Shown in pieces: positions 1-10,900 of a stretch of 64,000 bases of DNA; position 1 is the stretch's first letter, and each line of letters begins with the position of its first letter. The notes under the pieces are model-generated. The model saw only the letters and a list, made by a program, of their open reading frames with translations, searched no databases and was not told where the DNA came from. The position numbers and the translations under genes were made by a program. This stretch comes from Lantana camara. Taxonomy: Eukaryota; Streptophyta; Magnoliopsida; Lamiales; Verbenaceae. The stretch is from contig CM074858.1 in the NCBI GenBank assembly GCA_037501455.1, positions 15,860,501 to 15,924,500 on the forward strand, read 5' to 3'.

Positions 1-37
1 TATGACTAATCGGCTTTCTAGGGCACTATTCCTAACA

Positions 38-52
38 ATCTCCCACTTGCCC
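38..52 (-). other. Copia polypurine tract
   Basis: On the minus strand this reads GGGCAAGTGGGAGAT directly before the TGTTAGG start of the 3' LTR. That is the usual plus-strand priming site of plant Copia elements and it fixes the orientation of the element. Confidence 0.8.
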
Positions 53-192
53 GTAAAAGCCATTTAGGTACTCTAAGTCCCATCTTCTCAAGATGCACTT
101 TGAGAGCCTTTTAACTTTGGGCATTTCAGCCGCTACTTCATTTCGTATAGTGATAACGCTTTCTCTGTTAGGGGTCTATTTTCTCTGACTTG

Positions 193-202
<10 letters not shown>

Positions 203-228
<26 letters not shown>

Positions 229-244
229 TCGCTTTCACACGGCA

Positions 245-275
<31 letters not shown>
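203..275 (+). pseudogene. trnM: Plastid-type tRNA-Met (trnM-CAU) relic
   Basis: This 73-nt stretch matches the plastid elongator tRNA-Met as I know it, at full length: acceptor arm ACCTACTT pairing with AGTAGGTA, D-arm GACTCAGCGGTTAGAG, and T-arm TTGGTTCAAATCCAA. Remembered differences include G for A and C for T in the D-arm region, and C for T at the third anticodon base, so the anticodon reads CAC instead of CAU. The anticodon stem has a C-A mismatch (TCGCT against GGCAA). It lies inside the Copia element, on the opposite strand to it, between the RNase H remnant and the 3' LTR. It is best read as a nuclear copy of plastid DNA, not a working tRNA gene. The comparison is from memory. Confidence 0.72.
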
Positions 276-279
<4 letters not shown>

Positions 280-548
280 TGACCGAAACCCCTGCTTTTG
301 CCAGCATGACAGCAGGCACGGACTGGCAGCAAGGAGTCATGATCAAAGCATCGGTTCTGCTATATTCTCTGCTGATGTGACCCTCTTGTTTACACATCTC
401 TTAGGAAACACCTTTTCCTTATAAAGTGATTCGTAATCACGTGTTCAGTCTCTTGGTGAGGTCTTGGTTCTCTTACTTGAGCAACCATCCATTTAATTAT
501 ATGATATGATAATGGTGTTGTTTCATGCTAGGAACTTCATCTAACTAG

Positions 549-752
549 TTAGATGGCGTTTCTTACCCAAACACTTACCTTAGCGGTATTTAATACGACT
601 AAGTACTCAACTACAATAGTCGAGATTTTGCCACGTTCGTGCTTGGAATGTTTCCAACACGTTGCTTTGCCATTGAGGAAAAAATTGCATCCTTTCAATG
701 ATTTACAATCATCTATGTTTGATGCAACAATTACATCAAAATATCCTTTCAA
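549..752 (-). pseudogene. Copia RNase H fragment
   Basis: The 67-residue minus-strand frame follows the Copia RNase H pattern 'KGY-D...DD-KS--G--F-LNG-A-CWKSSKQ...ST-EAEY-A---A-KE--W-RN'. Visible here are KGYFD, DDCKSLKG, FFLNGKATCWKHSKH, VEYLV and VWVRN. Some catalytic-region residues are altered. Downstream on the minus strand the frame falls apart into stops, although pieces of the usual C-terminal region can still be followed to about 300. Confidence 0.7.
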
Positions 753-1018
753 TGATAAGATCTTTTAGGCTCTGTAAACTAATACATATCCTCATTTCTT
801 CTCAAGTATTCTGAGGACATCCTTTACAGAGATCTAATGACCTTCTCTGAGGTCGTATTAGATTCGGCCCACTACGCTTAGTGTTGCGCCATATCTAATT
901 TAGTACATAACTTTTCATACATTATGCACCTTTCACTTAAAGGGATTTTGGACATTCTAACTTTCTTAATGTTATCTTAGGACACATACTCTTCAAAAGA
1001 GATGTTCCATTGTCTATA

Positions 1019-1661
1019 CTAAACTCCTTTTAGTACCGTGGTTATGTACTCGTTTTGTGACAATCCATTCATGCTCTTAGATCTATCTTCTATAGATCTG
1101 AATGTCGAGAATTTAGGATAATCACTAAGATCTTTCATGCCAAATTGTTTCTTTAAACAAGAATTGGTAACTTTCACGTCATCCTTGACATTCCTAATGA
1201 GAAGGATGTCATCTTCTAAAGAACCATAATTGACTCTTACATCACTAACTTTCATATGTACATTTTTTAGACATATTCGACTTCCATCTGTGTCAAACGA
1301 TTTGGCTATACTATGGAATCGAATTGTCTAACTCCTAGAAGCCTTTATCAATCCACAGATTGACCTTAGGGATTTGCATACCTTATGCATACTCCCACTG
1401 AATATGAGATTTATAGAAATACCTTATTTCAGTCTCTTTCAATCTCATATTGAACAAGATAGTTCTCATATTCATTTATCATATCCCATAGTCAGAATAT
1501 GAGGATGTGGTAAATACAATCCAAATGGACTTTTGCATTTCAACCGTCAAGAAGGTTGTAATGCTTTTATTCACTCGAAGTTGCACGAGCTTGATCCTAT
1601 CAGGCGGATCAACCAAGGTCAAAACTTGGTTTGAGTATATGGAATCCATATTGGATTTCAA
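1019..1661 (-). pseudogene. Copia reverse transcriptase fragments
   Basis: Two minus-strand frames carry reverse transcriptase sequence. The piece at 1479-1661 shows the N-terminal signature 'YSNQVLTLVDPPDRIK' (usual family form: NQVW-LVD-P-G-K). The piece at 1019-1255 shows DDILLIRN, the end of the catalytic YVDDILL box, followed by 'LKKQFGMKDLSDYPKF' and 'GLSQNEYI'. The distance between them is shorter than in intact elements and is crossed by stops, so the domain is dead. Confidence 0.75.
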
Positions 1662-1723
1662 GGCTTGCTTACACTACTCAGATTCCAAATCTGATAGTGT
1701 CTTCTCTTTAGGTAATTCCTTGG

Positions 1724-2023
1724 CTATCTCGGAACGTGTTCTAAACTCGTCTTAAAAGGAGGGTTACATACATGTGCATACTCTAAAATTTGGCTAAATT
1801 TTATCAGATGGGCTCGTTTCTTCCATATGTGGTGTGGATATTTATCCTCAAATTTCTTTAAGGTCTGTTTGCTTGCCTTTCTTCTTCTATAGGAACGATT
1901 CCTTAAGAAAGATACATTCCTTGAGACAAACAACCTTTGTCTAAGGGAATCGTAGAAACGATATCCAATATCATTGCATAAACTTGAACTTATTTCAAGC
2001 TTATCTCCCACTATCCTCTTCAC
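1724..2023 (-). pseudogene. Copia integrase C-terminal fragment
   Basis: The minus-strand frame contains 'IGYRFYDSLRQRLFVSRN', which matches the conserved end of the Copia integrase ('IGY---KGYR-YDP---K-F-SR-V-F'). It lies upstream, in element direction, of the reverse transcriptase remnant, which is the diagnostic Copia order of integrase before reverse transcriptase. Confidence 0.7.
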
Positions 2024-2739
2024 TTAAGAGGATTCCATTAAATTCTTGGATAAGAATAATTAGGGAATTTAGTATGCCACATTGCTTAGTGCAACTAAAG
2101 GACTGATTTTGGAAGGCACTAAATTCAAAACCTCTAACTGCATATTCTAGGAGTTTATTCCTAGAATGATTATAAGTCAGTAAAGCTTACTATGGAATGG
2201 ACCATATCCTATTAGGTTTCATTCCCTCATTCGGAAACACTAAGGTGTTCTCGAATTAGTTTACTGAGAGATAATCCTATTATCTCTAAGATGACTAAGG
2301 AATTAGTTGCTAAGATATTGGCTATCTCGATCATATCGATTTACCTATAACTTATGACTACTTTGGTTCCTAACCTCCTTTTGAAATTCTAAGAATTTCA
2401 TATAAGTTTCGAATTTGTACTTCAACAAGTATATTCATTCATAATGATTAAACTGACGATTGTATCTAGTGCTTACATTAAGCATCTTACACTCATCATC
2501 ATGGATCGAGATCCACTATAATTTTGGAACGTTCCACGTTTCACCTAAACAATGTTCTGGGAACGTTTCCCTTCAAGACAGGATTCATAGGAAGTTAAGT
2601 CTCTAGGTTCATTTTCGTAAAATGATCCTAAGATGTCTAACTTGCTAATCCTTTTATCTCTCAACGTTCCAAAGTAATTGGAAGCTTTGTCATCTCACTT
2701 ACTTTTGTTATCTCGTTGCATGTTCAGAACATTAGTGCT

Positions 2740-3070
2740 TTGAGTCTTTGCACAATAGATTATGCAGAATCAACTCAAGACTTGTGAATTCTATTCCTAG
2801 TAGAATTACTAAACGAGGTAATATTTCAGAGTACTCATACTCTTTGCAATTCCCTTTCAAAGTCATTATTTGCTACCACAGAAGCAAACGTCCTATTTTA
2901 TCTCTAGTGTCTTTCGGGCGTACCCCTTACATGCCCCTCTACTGGCTCTTAAGGGTTTCTTCTTCTTTAGGCCTTCAAGCCTTTAACTTAGTGAGTTTGG
3001 AAGAAGAATTAACCATCTCAACCTTTTATTCCTTCTTAAGGATGCTCTCAACCATTATCAACTAAATGAT
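2740..3070 (-). pseudogene. Copia gag/nucleocapsid remnant
   Basis: In pieces on the minus strand the nucleocapsid end 'LKGNCKEYEYSEI' can be read, resembling the 'GHWKRNCKEYL' that closes the Copia zinc knuckle. The CxxC half and the surrounding frame are lost to stops and shifts. Its place upstream of the integrase fits a gag remnant. The plus-strand open frame over the same stretch looks like a shadow. Confidence 0.45.
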
Positions 3071-3707
3071 TAACTATGCTACATTAGCATCATTCTAGTT
3101 GAGCATAAAGGGTTTGAATGACGGTGGAAGCAATGTAAGCAATCAGTGCATTGAGAACTCTTTTCTCGGTTAATGAAACTATAAGATCTTCAAATAAGAT
3201 CTTTAGACCTTGTTCGTGTGCACTTGTTTCCTCATTTGGAATATTGAATAATTCCATAATGTTATCCCTTGTAACATTTTTATGAGGTGGTTCAATTGCT
3301 CTTAAGTGGTTTGGAGAAATCCATTCACCTCAGATTGCTTCTCTTTTGGCCCAGGTCGAATTTTCACAACTGAAAATTTCGCCCTTTAGAGAACACCTTT
3401 CTCTATTCGGAATCTAAAACGAATTTTAGGGTCCGAAGCCAATTAGATTTAGTTAGGACTTAGTCAACTCTTTTGACTTAAGGATGGATACGAACGGGTT
3501 TGCATTTCATATTATAGAGAATCACAGAACTACAACCTAAATGCTAAGCAGAGAACTAGTGAGCATGCTGAATTATAACGATATACAAAAGATAAGGTCT
3601 TTAATCTAATGTAGCTCCCATTGTTTTTCAAAGATCTATAATTCCTAAAGATCTAAGAGGAACGCGTTTCCCAATGGGTAGTAAGATCCTAAGCATTTTA
3701 CCTCGAA

Positions 3708-4029
3708 CCCACGACTCGCGGACATTCTAAGTAAAACCCTAGGTAGGTACAACTTACCAATTCTAACACCTTTAGAACTCTTAATAATTGTTTTTGCATC
3801 ACCTATCTTTCAATATGGACCCACGACTCGTGCGACATCCATATTTACTTAGGCGTTAAGCTAGACCCATCAATCATAAGATCATGATCAAAACTTAGTT
3901 CAAACGACCCACGACTCGCGGACATCGCCCTTGCCAAAATTGATCACGAAATATTGATCATTTTAAAATGATCAATTAGGTAACTAAGAACTAATAAGCT
4001 CCACTAGCTATCCCACGACTCGCGGGCAA
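3708..4029. repeat. Four copies of a CCCACGACTCGCGG motif
   Basis: Near-identical 18-19-bp motifs (CCCACGACTCGCGGACAT) start at 3708, 3820, 3908 and 4012, separated by 112, 88 and 104 bp. The last differs at its end and the second carries TGCG for GCGG. They lie in the 5' LTR or leader part of the Copia element. Confidence 0.85.
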
Positions 4030-4673
4030 TAACTAGCTTCACTTACTAAACTTAAAACCTATTGATGGGATGCTAGGAATTTAATTCAAAATTTGCATCT
4101 CGAATTAAATACCTATTATTCGAAATGAGCTTAATATTTAATGGGAATTTTCGAATCAACAGAAGAGTTGTCCGGTTCGCCCTCACCAACATATATGTTA
4201 TCTAATTTTATTAGTCTTGATTAATGCAAGTACAATTTAAATGCATTTCAAACAAGCACATAAACAGATAACATGTCCTAGCATGATACTAACATGTGAT
4301 GATCATGGGTTCTACGTATCTTATGCGTGATATGTGGGAGCCACTCCTCAATCACAAGTTCTAACATACATGCCACATAAACAGTTTAAATCACATAAGG
4401 GAAAGCGGTAACAAAATACGAGCCCTATCTCTATTACATTTTACAATTGAGATTCCTCTCTCTAACATTTTGAGGGGTCTTCACTTATGGCCTCCTTATT
4501 AGTTGAATGTGGTCCATCTTACTCCATGGGTGCATTGTCTCCAAAATGAAAATAAAACCTCACCACCTATCTCTACTCTCAAATTACAATATTGTTCAAA
4601 GATTGTCTGTGATACTAGGAAAGTCACAAAACGTATTATGACTAATCGGCTTTCTAGGGCACTATTCCTAACA

Positions 4674-4820
4674 GGTTGCTATATATTATTTAATTGGTTT
4701 TGAAAGTTAGCTCCCGCCTAGCCTATCGAGTGAGTTGTGTCCCCATTCGCTCTGATCTGGCACCTGTATGGATTACCCATTTCATATGGGGGTCGGGTCT
4801 TAGTGCGGGGGATGTAGCGT
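4674..4820 (+). mobile_element. 3' part of an older Gypsy LTR (left fragment)
   Basis: The sequence CTCCCGCCTAGCC, then CATTTCATATG, then GTGCGGGGGATGTAG is the standard 3' end of the Gypsy LTRs in this window (compare 7620-7756, 41900-42044, 44070-44209). It is cut at 4673/4674 by the Copia element and at 4820/4821 by Gypsy element A. It resumes at 15311. Confidence 0.75.
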
Positions 4821-7756
4821 TGTGACACCCCGAGTTTTCGGCCGTATAAGTCTGACGTATGTGCACATTAAAATTTATTAATTATGCATTTATGTGGTTT
4901 TCTTAATTGTTTAATTAATATTCTTTAATTATATGAATTCTTTTATTTGAACATTTTGCCATTTTCGTTGGTATTTGCTACGTTTGTGCTCGTATTTGAA
5001 TACCAATTTTTGTGTTGATTTGCTATGCATGAGTTTTACGTGTTATGGATGCGATTATATGCTCGTTTTATGTTTTTGGGTTCGTTTGTTGGGGTTTCGA
5101 GGTGTTTGGTTCGTTTAGGACCTAAAGGAGGCTAAAACATTTTTAGCGCACCTTGGGTTCCGGGTTGTTTAACTCAAGCTCAGGAATTCAAATTCAAATT
5201 TTGTCACTTTCGTTGGCCTCGGTTAGACGATTCGGAGCCAATGGAACAAGCCTTGTATTTTTCCAAGCCCGTTTGATACCCCAAAATCTCTCAGAAAATT
5301 TGAATCGCACCTAAGTGACCATCTCTCACCAAATTGCACATAAGCCCCTCAATTCTTGACCAATTACCTTCAAACCTGGACCCACCTCACCTTAACTCAA
5401 TACAATACATTCCCACACCTCATTTTACCAGCTATTACACAAGAAAGAAAGGGAATTTCAGCAACCTTTGGAGAAAAACCATTCCATCCCGTCACTATTC
5501 ATCCAAGGAGAAATTTGAGCTCATTTCTTTATTTTCCTCCATCATCTTCAAGAGGTAAGTCCATATATGTGTTTATCATCTTTATGTGATCATTTTCATC
5601 CATGAATTTCTGAATTTGAGTTAGTTTTGGTGGAGATATGATATATGATATGAATAGTAAGGGTTTATATTTATATATGAGATCTCTTGCCTTCTTTGGG
5701 TTATAGCTTGAATTGATGCTTCATATATGACCACTTGAACTTCATTTATGATTATATGACCTTATATTTGTTGGTGGTTGAATTGGTTGAGAGTTGCCAT
5801 TATTTCACTTGAAGTTTGACACTTGAGAATTTGATGAATTTTTGCCCTACACTTATGCTTCGGTTGGGCTTGATTTGGACGAGTTTTATGCCTTGTTTTT
5901 GTGCCAAATTCCTGCCATTTCATGCTTCTATAAGTTGTTTGTATTGTTCCATAAGAAAGGGGTAAAATGCAGGGAAGAACAGGACCAAACTTAGCTTCCA
6001 TTTTGCTGTCACCAGTCGCAGGGCCAGAACGACCTTTCTTCCGTGCCGTATTTTTTGGCCCGAACGGCTGTTCAGCTGTACAAAAATGCACCCAAGGCCG
6101 GAATGGCCATTCAGATTTTTGTCTTGCAGGTGGGAACGGCCGTTCCTAGGCTTGGAGGAGAGTTCTATCCTTCAGAACGGCCGTTCAACTTTTGTATGCA
6201 TTTTTGTGAACGGCCGTTCGCGACTCCTATGTGCTAACTTGATTTGTTTGCTTCGTTTCTTGCTTCTTATGATCTCTCCCACCCATGTTTCCTATGCTTA
6301 TTTAACAAGTTTTATTTATGGCTCCGTTTGATACGTGTTTTCCAAGTTATGATCTTGTTCGCTTTAAGTGGTACGTTTGTGCATTCCATTTGCATCCATT
6401 GCATTTATGAGAATTGTCGGGCGTGTATTTGGCTCATATTTGAGTCTAATTTTTTGGTCTTATCTTCTTCTGTTTTAGAGCCTCTTCCGGACGTGCAAGG
6501 GCCCGAGGTTTAGGTGGTTGGTTGCCCGTTTTGATCCTACTCCTTCTCCACTTTTGTTATAAGGTGAGGTTTAGGAACTTTTGTAATAGTTATCATCCTA
6601 CGGCCTATTATATGATGTTTTCTCACCCCGTATGCGAATATATATCTTATATATATTTAAATACGTGTGTTTAAGCTATGATTATGATCTTACAGTAACG
6701 TTTGAATCTTATGAAATCGGTATAAGTATGAGCATATGTAAGCTTAAGATTTTGAATCCTTTTGTACGTTTATGTTATGCTTGAGTGAGTTGTACCCTGA
6801 AAGATGGGAATATGGTTTGATTTGGTATGTTGGGCCTGGGAATTATGGGCAAGGAATGCCCGGGAAGACAAGGGCCTTCGGGTTTAGCCTGTGTATAGTT
6901 CCTTTCGAGATATTGACGTACGACTCTTGGAGGTTGCGAAGGCATGGTATCTTGAGCCTTGCGGATAACTAGGTAAGGCATGTCGTGGGTTAGCTACCCC
7001 GTATGTTTTTGTATTGTAGCTGGAGAAGGTTTGATTCCCGAAACACCATTAATGTGGGGATGGATTTGTATTTATGAATTCGGTTTCTATGTTATGTTTT
7101 AAGGAGTTAGTGGAAGTCCGTACTCACCGGACGTTTGTTTATGTTATGTATTGACAGATTATGAATCGGGATAGGATTTCTCTCTTGTATTATAAGTTAT
7201 ATTTTGAAAATGATTTGGTATGCAAAACCTTAGCCTCGATTCATGACCATCCCTTTGATATATGCTCTATTATATACTTATTCGTAGGTAGGTGTGCGTT
7301 AGCCCCCTCACTCAGTCGAGTTGTTGACTGACCCCTCTCTTTTCCCACCTTTAGTTGCAGGTTTTCTTGTGCTAGGAGGGGAAATGCGTCGTGGTAGAGT
7401 CGTACTTGCTGGTTTAGGATGAGTCTACATTTCATATTGCATCTTTTGATACTTTGGTTATGTATTGATACTTGTATATGTTGGAGATTGAATACTTGTA
7501 TTATTTTTGGGCCGTCAGGCATGGTATACATGTTAGTATATGTTTTATTGAGCTCTATTTGGATCCTGATTCTTGCTTCCGCATATTTATTTTACTGCTT
7601 TTACGCATTCTAGTTGTGTCCTAGCCCCGCTTACCCTAGTGTGTGAGTGTAGGTCCCCATTCTCTTAAACTTGGACTCATGTATGGAAGTTCATTTCATA
7701 TGTAGGTTCAGGTTTGGGTGCGGAGGATGTGGTGGTCTACCGCTTAGGACGTCACA
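4821..7756 (+). repeat. 5' LTR of element A
   Basis: It starts TGTGACACCC and ends GACGTCACA. It matches 12375-15310 almost throughout, with equal length despite a few small indels. It carries the palindrome array at 6025-6221 and the motif GCGTTAGCCCCCTCACTCAG near 7299, which element B's LTR also has. Small open frames inside it on either strand have no coding support. Confidence 0.92.
6025..6221. repeat. Palindrome array in element A 5' LTR
   Basis: Six dyads of the GAACGGCCGTTC type begin (16-mer frame) at about 6025, 6060, 6099, 6132, 6173 and 6206, giving steps of 35, 39, 33, 41 and 33 bp. Those at 6134, 6175 and 6208 are perfect over 12 bp or more. The one at 6101-6112 is GAATGGCCATTC, also a perfect palindrome. 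The first two are degenerate. Confidence 0.9.
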
Positions 7757-7764
7757 TCCTAAAG

Positions 7765-7776
7765 TGGTATCAGAGC
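7765..7776 (+). other. Primer binding site, element A
   Basis: TGGTATCAGAGC is complementary to the 3' end of plant initiator tRNA-Met. It lies 8 nt after the LTR end (TCCTAAAG between). Element B has the same 8-nt offset. Confidence 0.92.
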
Positions 7777-7943
7777 TCTCGATTACAAAACCGGAACTCT
7801 AGAGTCATGTCAGGTTGTCTAGGTCGTTTGGCATAGGACAGCGTGGTTATGTGGCTTATTTGATTATTTTCTTGTTAATTGCTTACATGAACATGTATGG
7901 ACCCGCACCCATATGAATTGGAATCTTTTGATTTTACAGAAAT

Positions 7944-10900
7944 ATGCCTCCAAGAAGACATCACCGCCAGGATAGATCCCCCAAACATCGCCATCACTGG
8001 GATCATTCTCCGCAGCAAGAGAATAATAATCTACCACCCCCACCACAGATGGATCCAGGGAATTTCATGGAAAGGCTCGCGGTATTATTAGATCAGTGAA
8101 ATCAAGAGAGGAATAATGCCCCTCCGACCGGAAATCATGGAGGAGGTCTTTCTTACTACCATCCTCCGAGAGTTTAAAAATCAAAATCCACAGGTTTTCA
8201 TTGGTGGAAATGACGTTCAAACGGAGGAATGGTTGATTCAAACATACTAGATATAGGGTCTCATACCTTGTAGGCCAATGGAGAAGCTACAATGTACTCT
8301 CACGATGATACAGGGACAGGCCAATAGTTGGTGGTCAAGTGTATAGGTGAAGTTGGAGGCTTCCGGGGAGGAGATTACTTGGGAGATTTTCGTACGGGAA
8401 TTCAAGAACAAGTACATCCCGAAGGCTACACGGAGCAAATGCTTGATAGAGTTTATGGATCTCAAGCAAGGTGGAATGTCGGTGAAGGACTACATCAATG
8501 AATTTGAGACGTTTTCTTACTATGCCCCCAGTATTGCCAATGATGATGAAGCTAAAGCTTCTCAGTTCCTCTAGGGTCTTCGTGAGGACATGAAGGATGC
8601 TTTGGAAGCTGCTAACACAAGCACATGGGCAAAGGTAATAGATAAAACTTTGAAGGTTGAAGATAGGGTGGTCTTGATAAGAAAGAGTTCGCACACCGGA
8701 CAGGGATCGAGTTCGGGGAGTTCCAACAAGTTTAGGAAGAGGCCGGCCTATCAAATTTTTCAACCGCCGAAGCCTCAAAATAAGCAGCCCTGACCCATGG
8801 ACCGAATCAACCCTTGGCACTTCCGGCTCCACCTAAGGCTCAATGCACCTATTGCAAGGGCCCTCACCTAGTGGATAACTGCTTCAAGCTACACAAGAGG
8901 TGTTTTGTTTATGGGTCACCGGACCATATGTTGAGCACGTGCCTGAAGAAGAAGACTGGAGATAATCAGAGGCCCACCATTCAAGCTAGGGCTTATGCTT
9001 TGGGTGGTGAGGAGGAGGAAGCTGTGGAAATCGATATAAATGCCATGATTGAAGATACCATTAGCATTCATGGCACTACATGGCATACATTATTTGATCC
9101 TGGGGCCACTCATTCTTTTATTTCCCGAGATATTATTGCTTCTATGTCCTTGTCTATTTCTCTATATGCGCATGATTATGTGGTTAGTTCTCCTCTCGGG
9201 GGTAGTTTGGTGACTTTCCGTGTGTACTGAGATTGCCCTATGAGCTTCGAAGATCGAGTTTTCCTTGCTGAGCTGATTGAGATACCGATGCAGAGATATG
9301 GGGTAATCCTTGGAATGGATTGGCTGTTTGAGAATGGGGCTGTGATGGATTATCGTGAGAAGAAGGTGTCTTTGGGTTCAGCGGTTTTCACTGGCGAGAG
9401 GTTGAAGTTAAGCCCGTTCATTTCCTTTGTTGAGGCTAGTAGACTGGTCCGGGATGGTACGACAAGTTTTGTGGCCTATCTTTTGAACAAACCGAAGGAT
9501 CAGGCCAAACGTAAGGAGACGGAGGTCGTACGAGAGTATGTAGATGTTTTCCTTGAGACATTGGGTTCTTTACCGCCCCATAGGGACATCGAGTTTGTAG
9601 TAGACCTCTATCCCGGAGCAGAGCCTTTTTTGAAGACTCCCTACAGGATGGCTCCTGCTGAGTTAAAGGAGTTGAAGACGCAGCTTGATGAACTTCTAGC
9701 TTACGGGTACATCCATCCGAGCACTTCTCTGTGGGGTGCTCCCATACTATTTTTGAAGAAGAAGGATGGAACGTTATGGATGTGCATTGATTACCATGAG
9801 TTGAATCGAATGATCGTGAAGAATAAATACCCTTTGCCTCACATCGAGGAGTTATTTGATATTCTACAGGGTTCTAAGGTATACTCCAAGTTAGATTTGA
9901 GGCAGGGTTACTATCAGCTGCGCATCAGGGAGGAGGATATACCGAAGACCGGGTTCAATACTCAGTATGGGCATTTTGAGTTTGTCGTGATGCCTTTTGG
10001 GTTAACGAATGCCCTAGCTGTGTTCATGGACATGACGCACCGAGTGTTCAGGCCATTCCTTGACAAGTTCATGGTGATCTTTATAGATGACATTCGGATC
10101 GTCTTGGAAACACTAAGAGAACATAAGCTTTATGCTAAGTTCAACAAGTGTAAGTTTTGGATAGACAGAGTTATATTCCTAGGCCATATAATTTCAGGCA
10201 ATGGAGTTGAAGTTGATCCATCCAAGATTGAGTTTGTTCTTCGTTGGGAGAGACCGAGAAATGCCTCAGAGATCAGAAGTTTTCTTGGGTTAGCAGGGTA
10301 TTATCGCAGATTCATTAAGGATTTTTCTAAGATTGCAGCCCCGTTGACTCGATTGACTATGCAAAAGGTAAGGTTTGAATGGGATGACAAGTGTGAAGCA
10401 AGTTTTCAGACATTGAAGATGAAGTTAACTTCAGCACCGGTTTTTACCCTACCCGAGGGTACCGAGCAGTTTATACAGATGCTTCTAAAGAGGGTCTCGA
10501 ATGTGTTTTGATGCAGAATGGTAGAGTGGTAGCTTATGCTTCAAGGAAGTTGAAGGAGCATGAGAAGAATTACCCTACCCATGACCTTGAATTAGGCGCC
10601 GTTGTGTTTGCTTTGATGAAGTGGTGACACTATCTCTACGGTGCAACTTTCGAGGTGTTTACCGATCACCAGAGCCTCAAGTATCTCTTTTCTCAAAAGG
10701 ATTTGAATGTGAGACAGAGGCGCTGGATGGAGTTTCTAGAGGATTATGATTGCATAATCAAGTACCATCCTAGTAAAGCCAATGTGGTCGCCGATGCCTT
10801 GAGTAGAAAGGTGGGTATGGCTAGTTTGGAAGCAGATTCTTCGAGTTCGGGTTCAGAGATTCTGGTTTCAGGGACTTAGTTGGCCAATCTTACAATTTTT

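Larger units (their letters stand above)
1..4673 (-). mobile_element. Decayed Ty1/Copia LTR retrotransposon
   Basis: The first 37 bases recur at 4637-4673. Read on the minus strand this shared end starts TGTTAGGAATAGTGCC, a normal Copia LTR start. At the left it is preceded, on the minus strand, by a polypurine tract (GGGCAAGTGGGAGAT), so 1-37 is the beginning of the 3' LTR, which continues outside the window, and the 5' LTR starts at 4673. Between them, minus-strand fragments occur in Copia order: nucleocapsid near 2850, integrase C-terminus 1724-2023, reverse transcriptase 1019-1661, RNase H 549-752. All frames are broken. The inner edge of the 5' LTR and the primer site could not be placed. 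The element was inserted into an older Gypsy LTR, which resumes at 4674. Confidence 0.85.

Noticed and set aside
203..275. Functional tRNA gene
   Set aside because: The anticodon is changed and the anticodon stem has a mismatch; the sequence lies in a dead Copia element.
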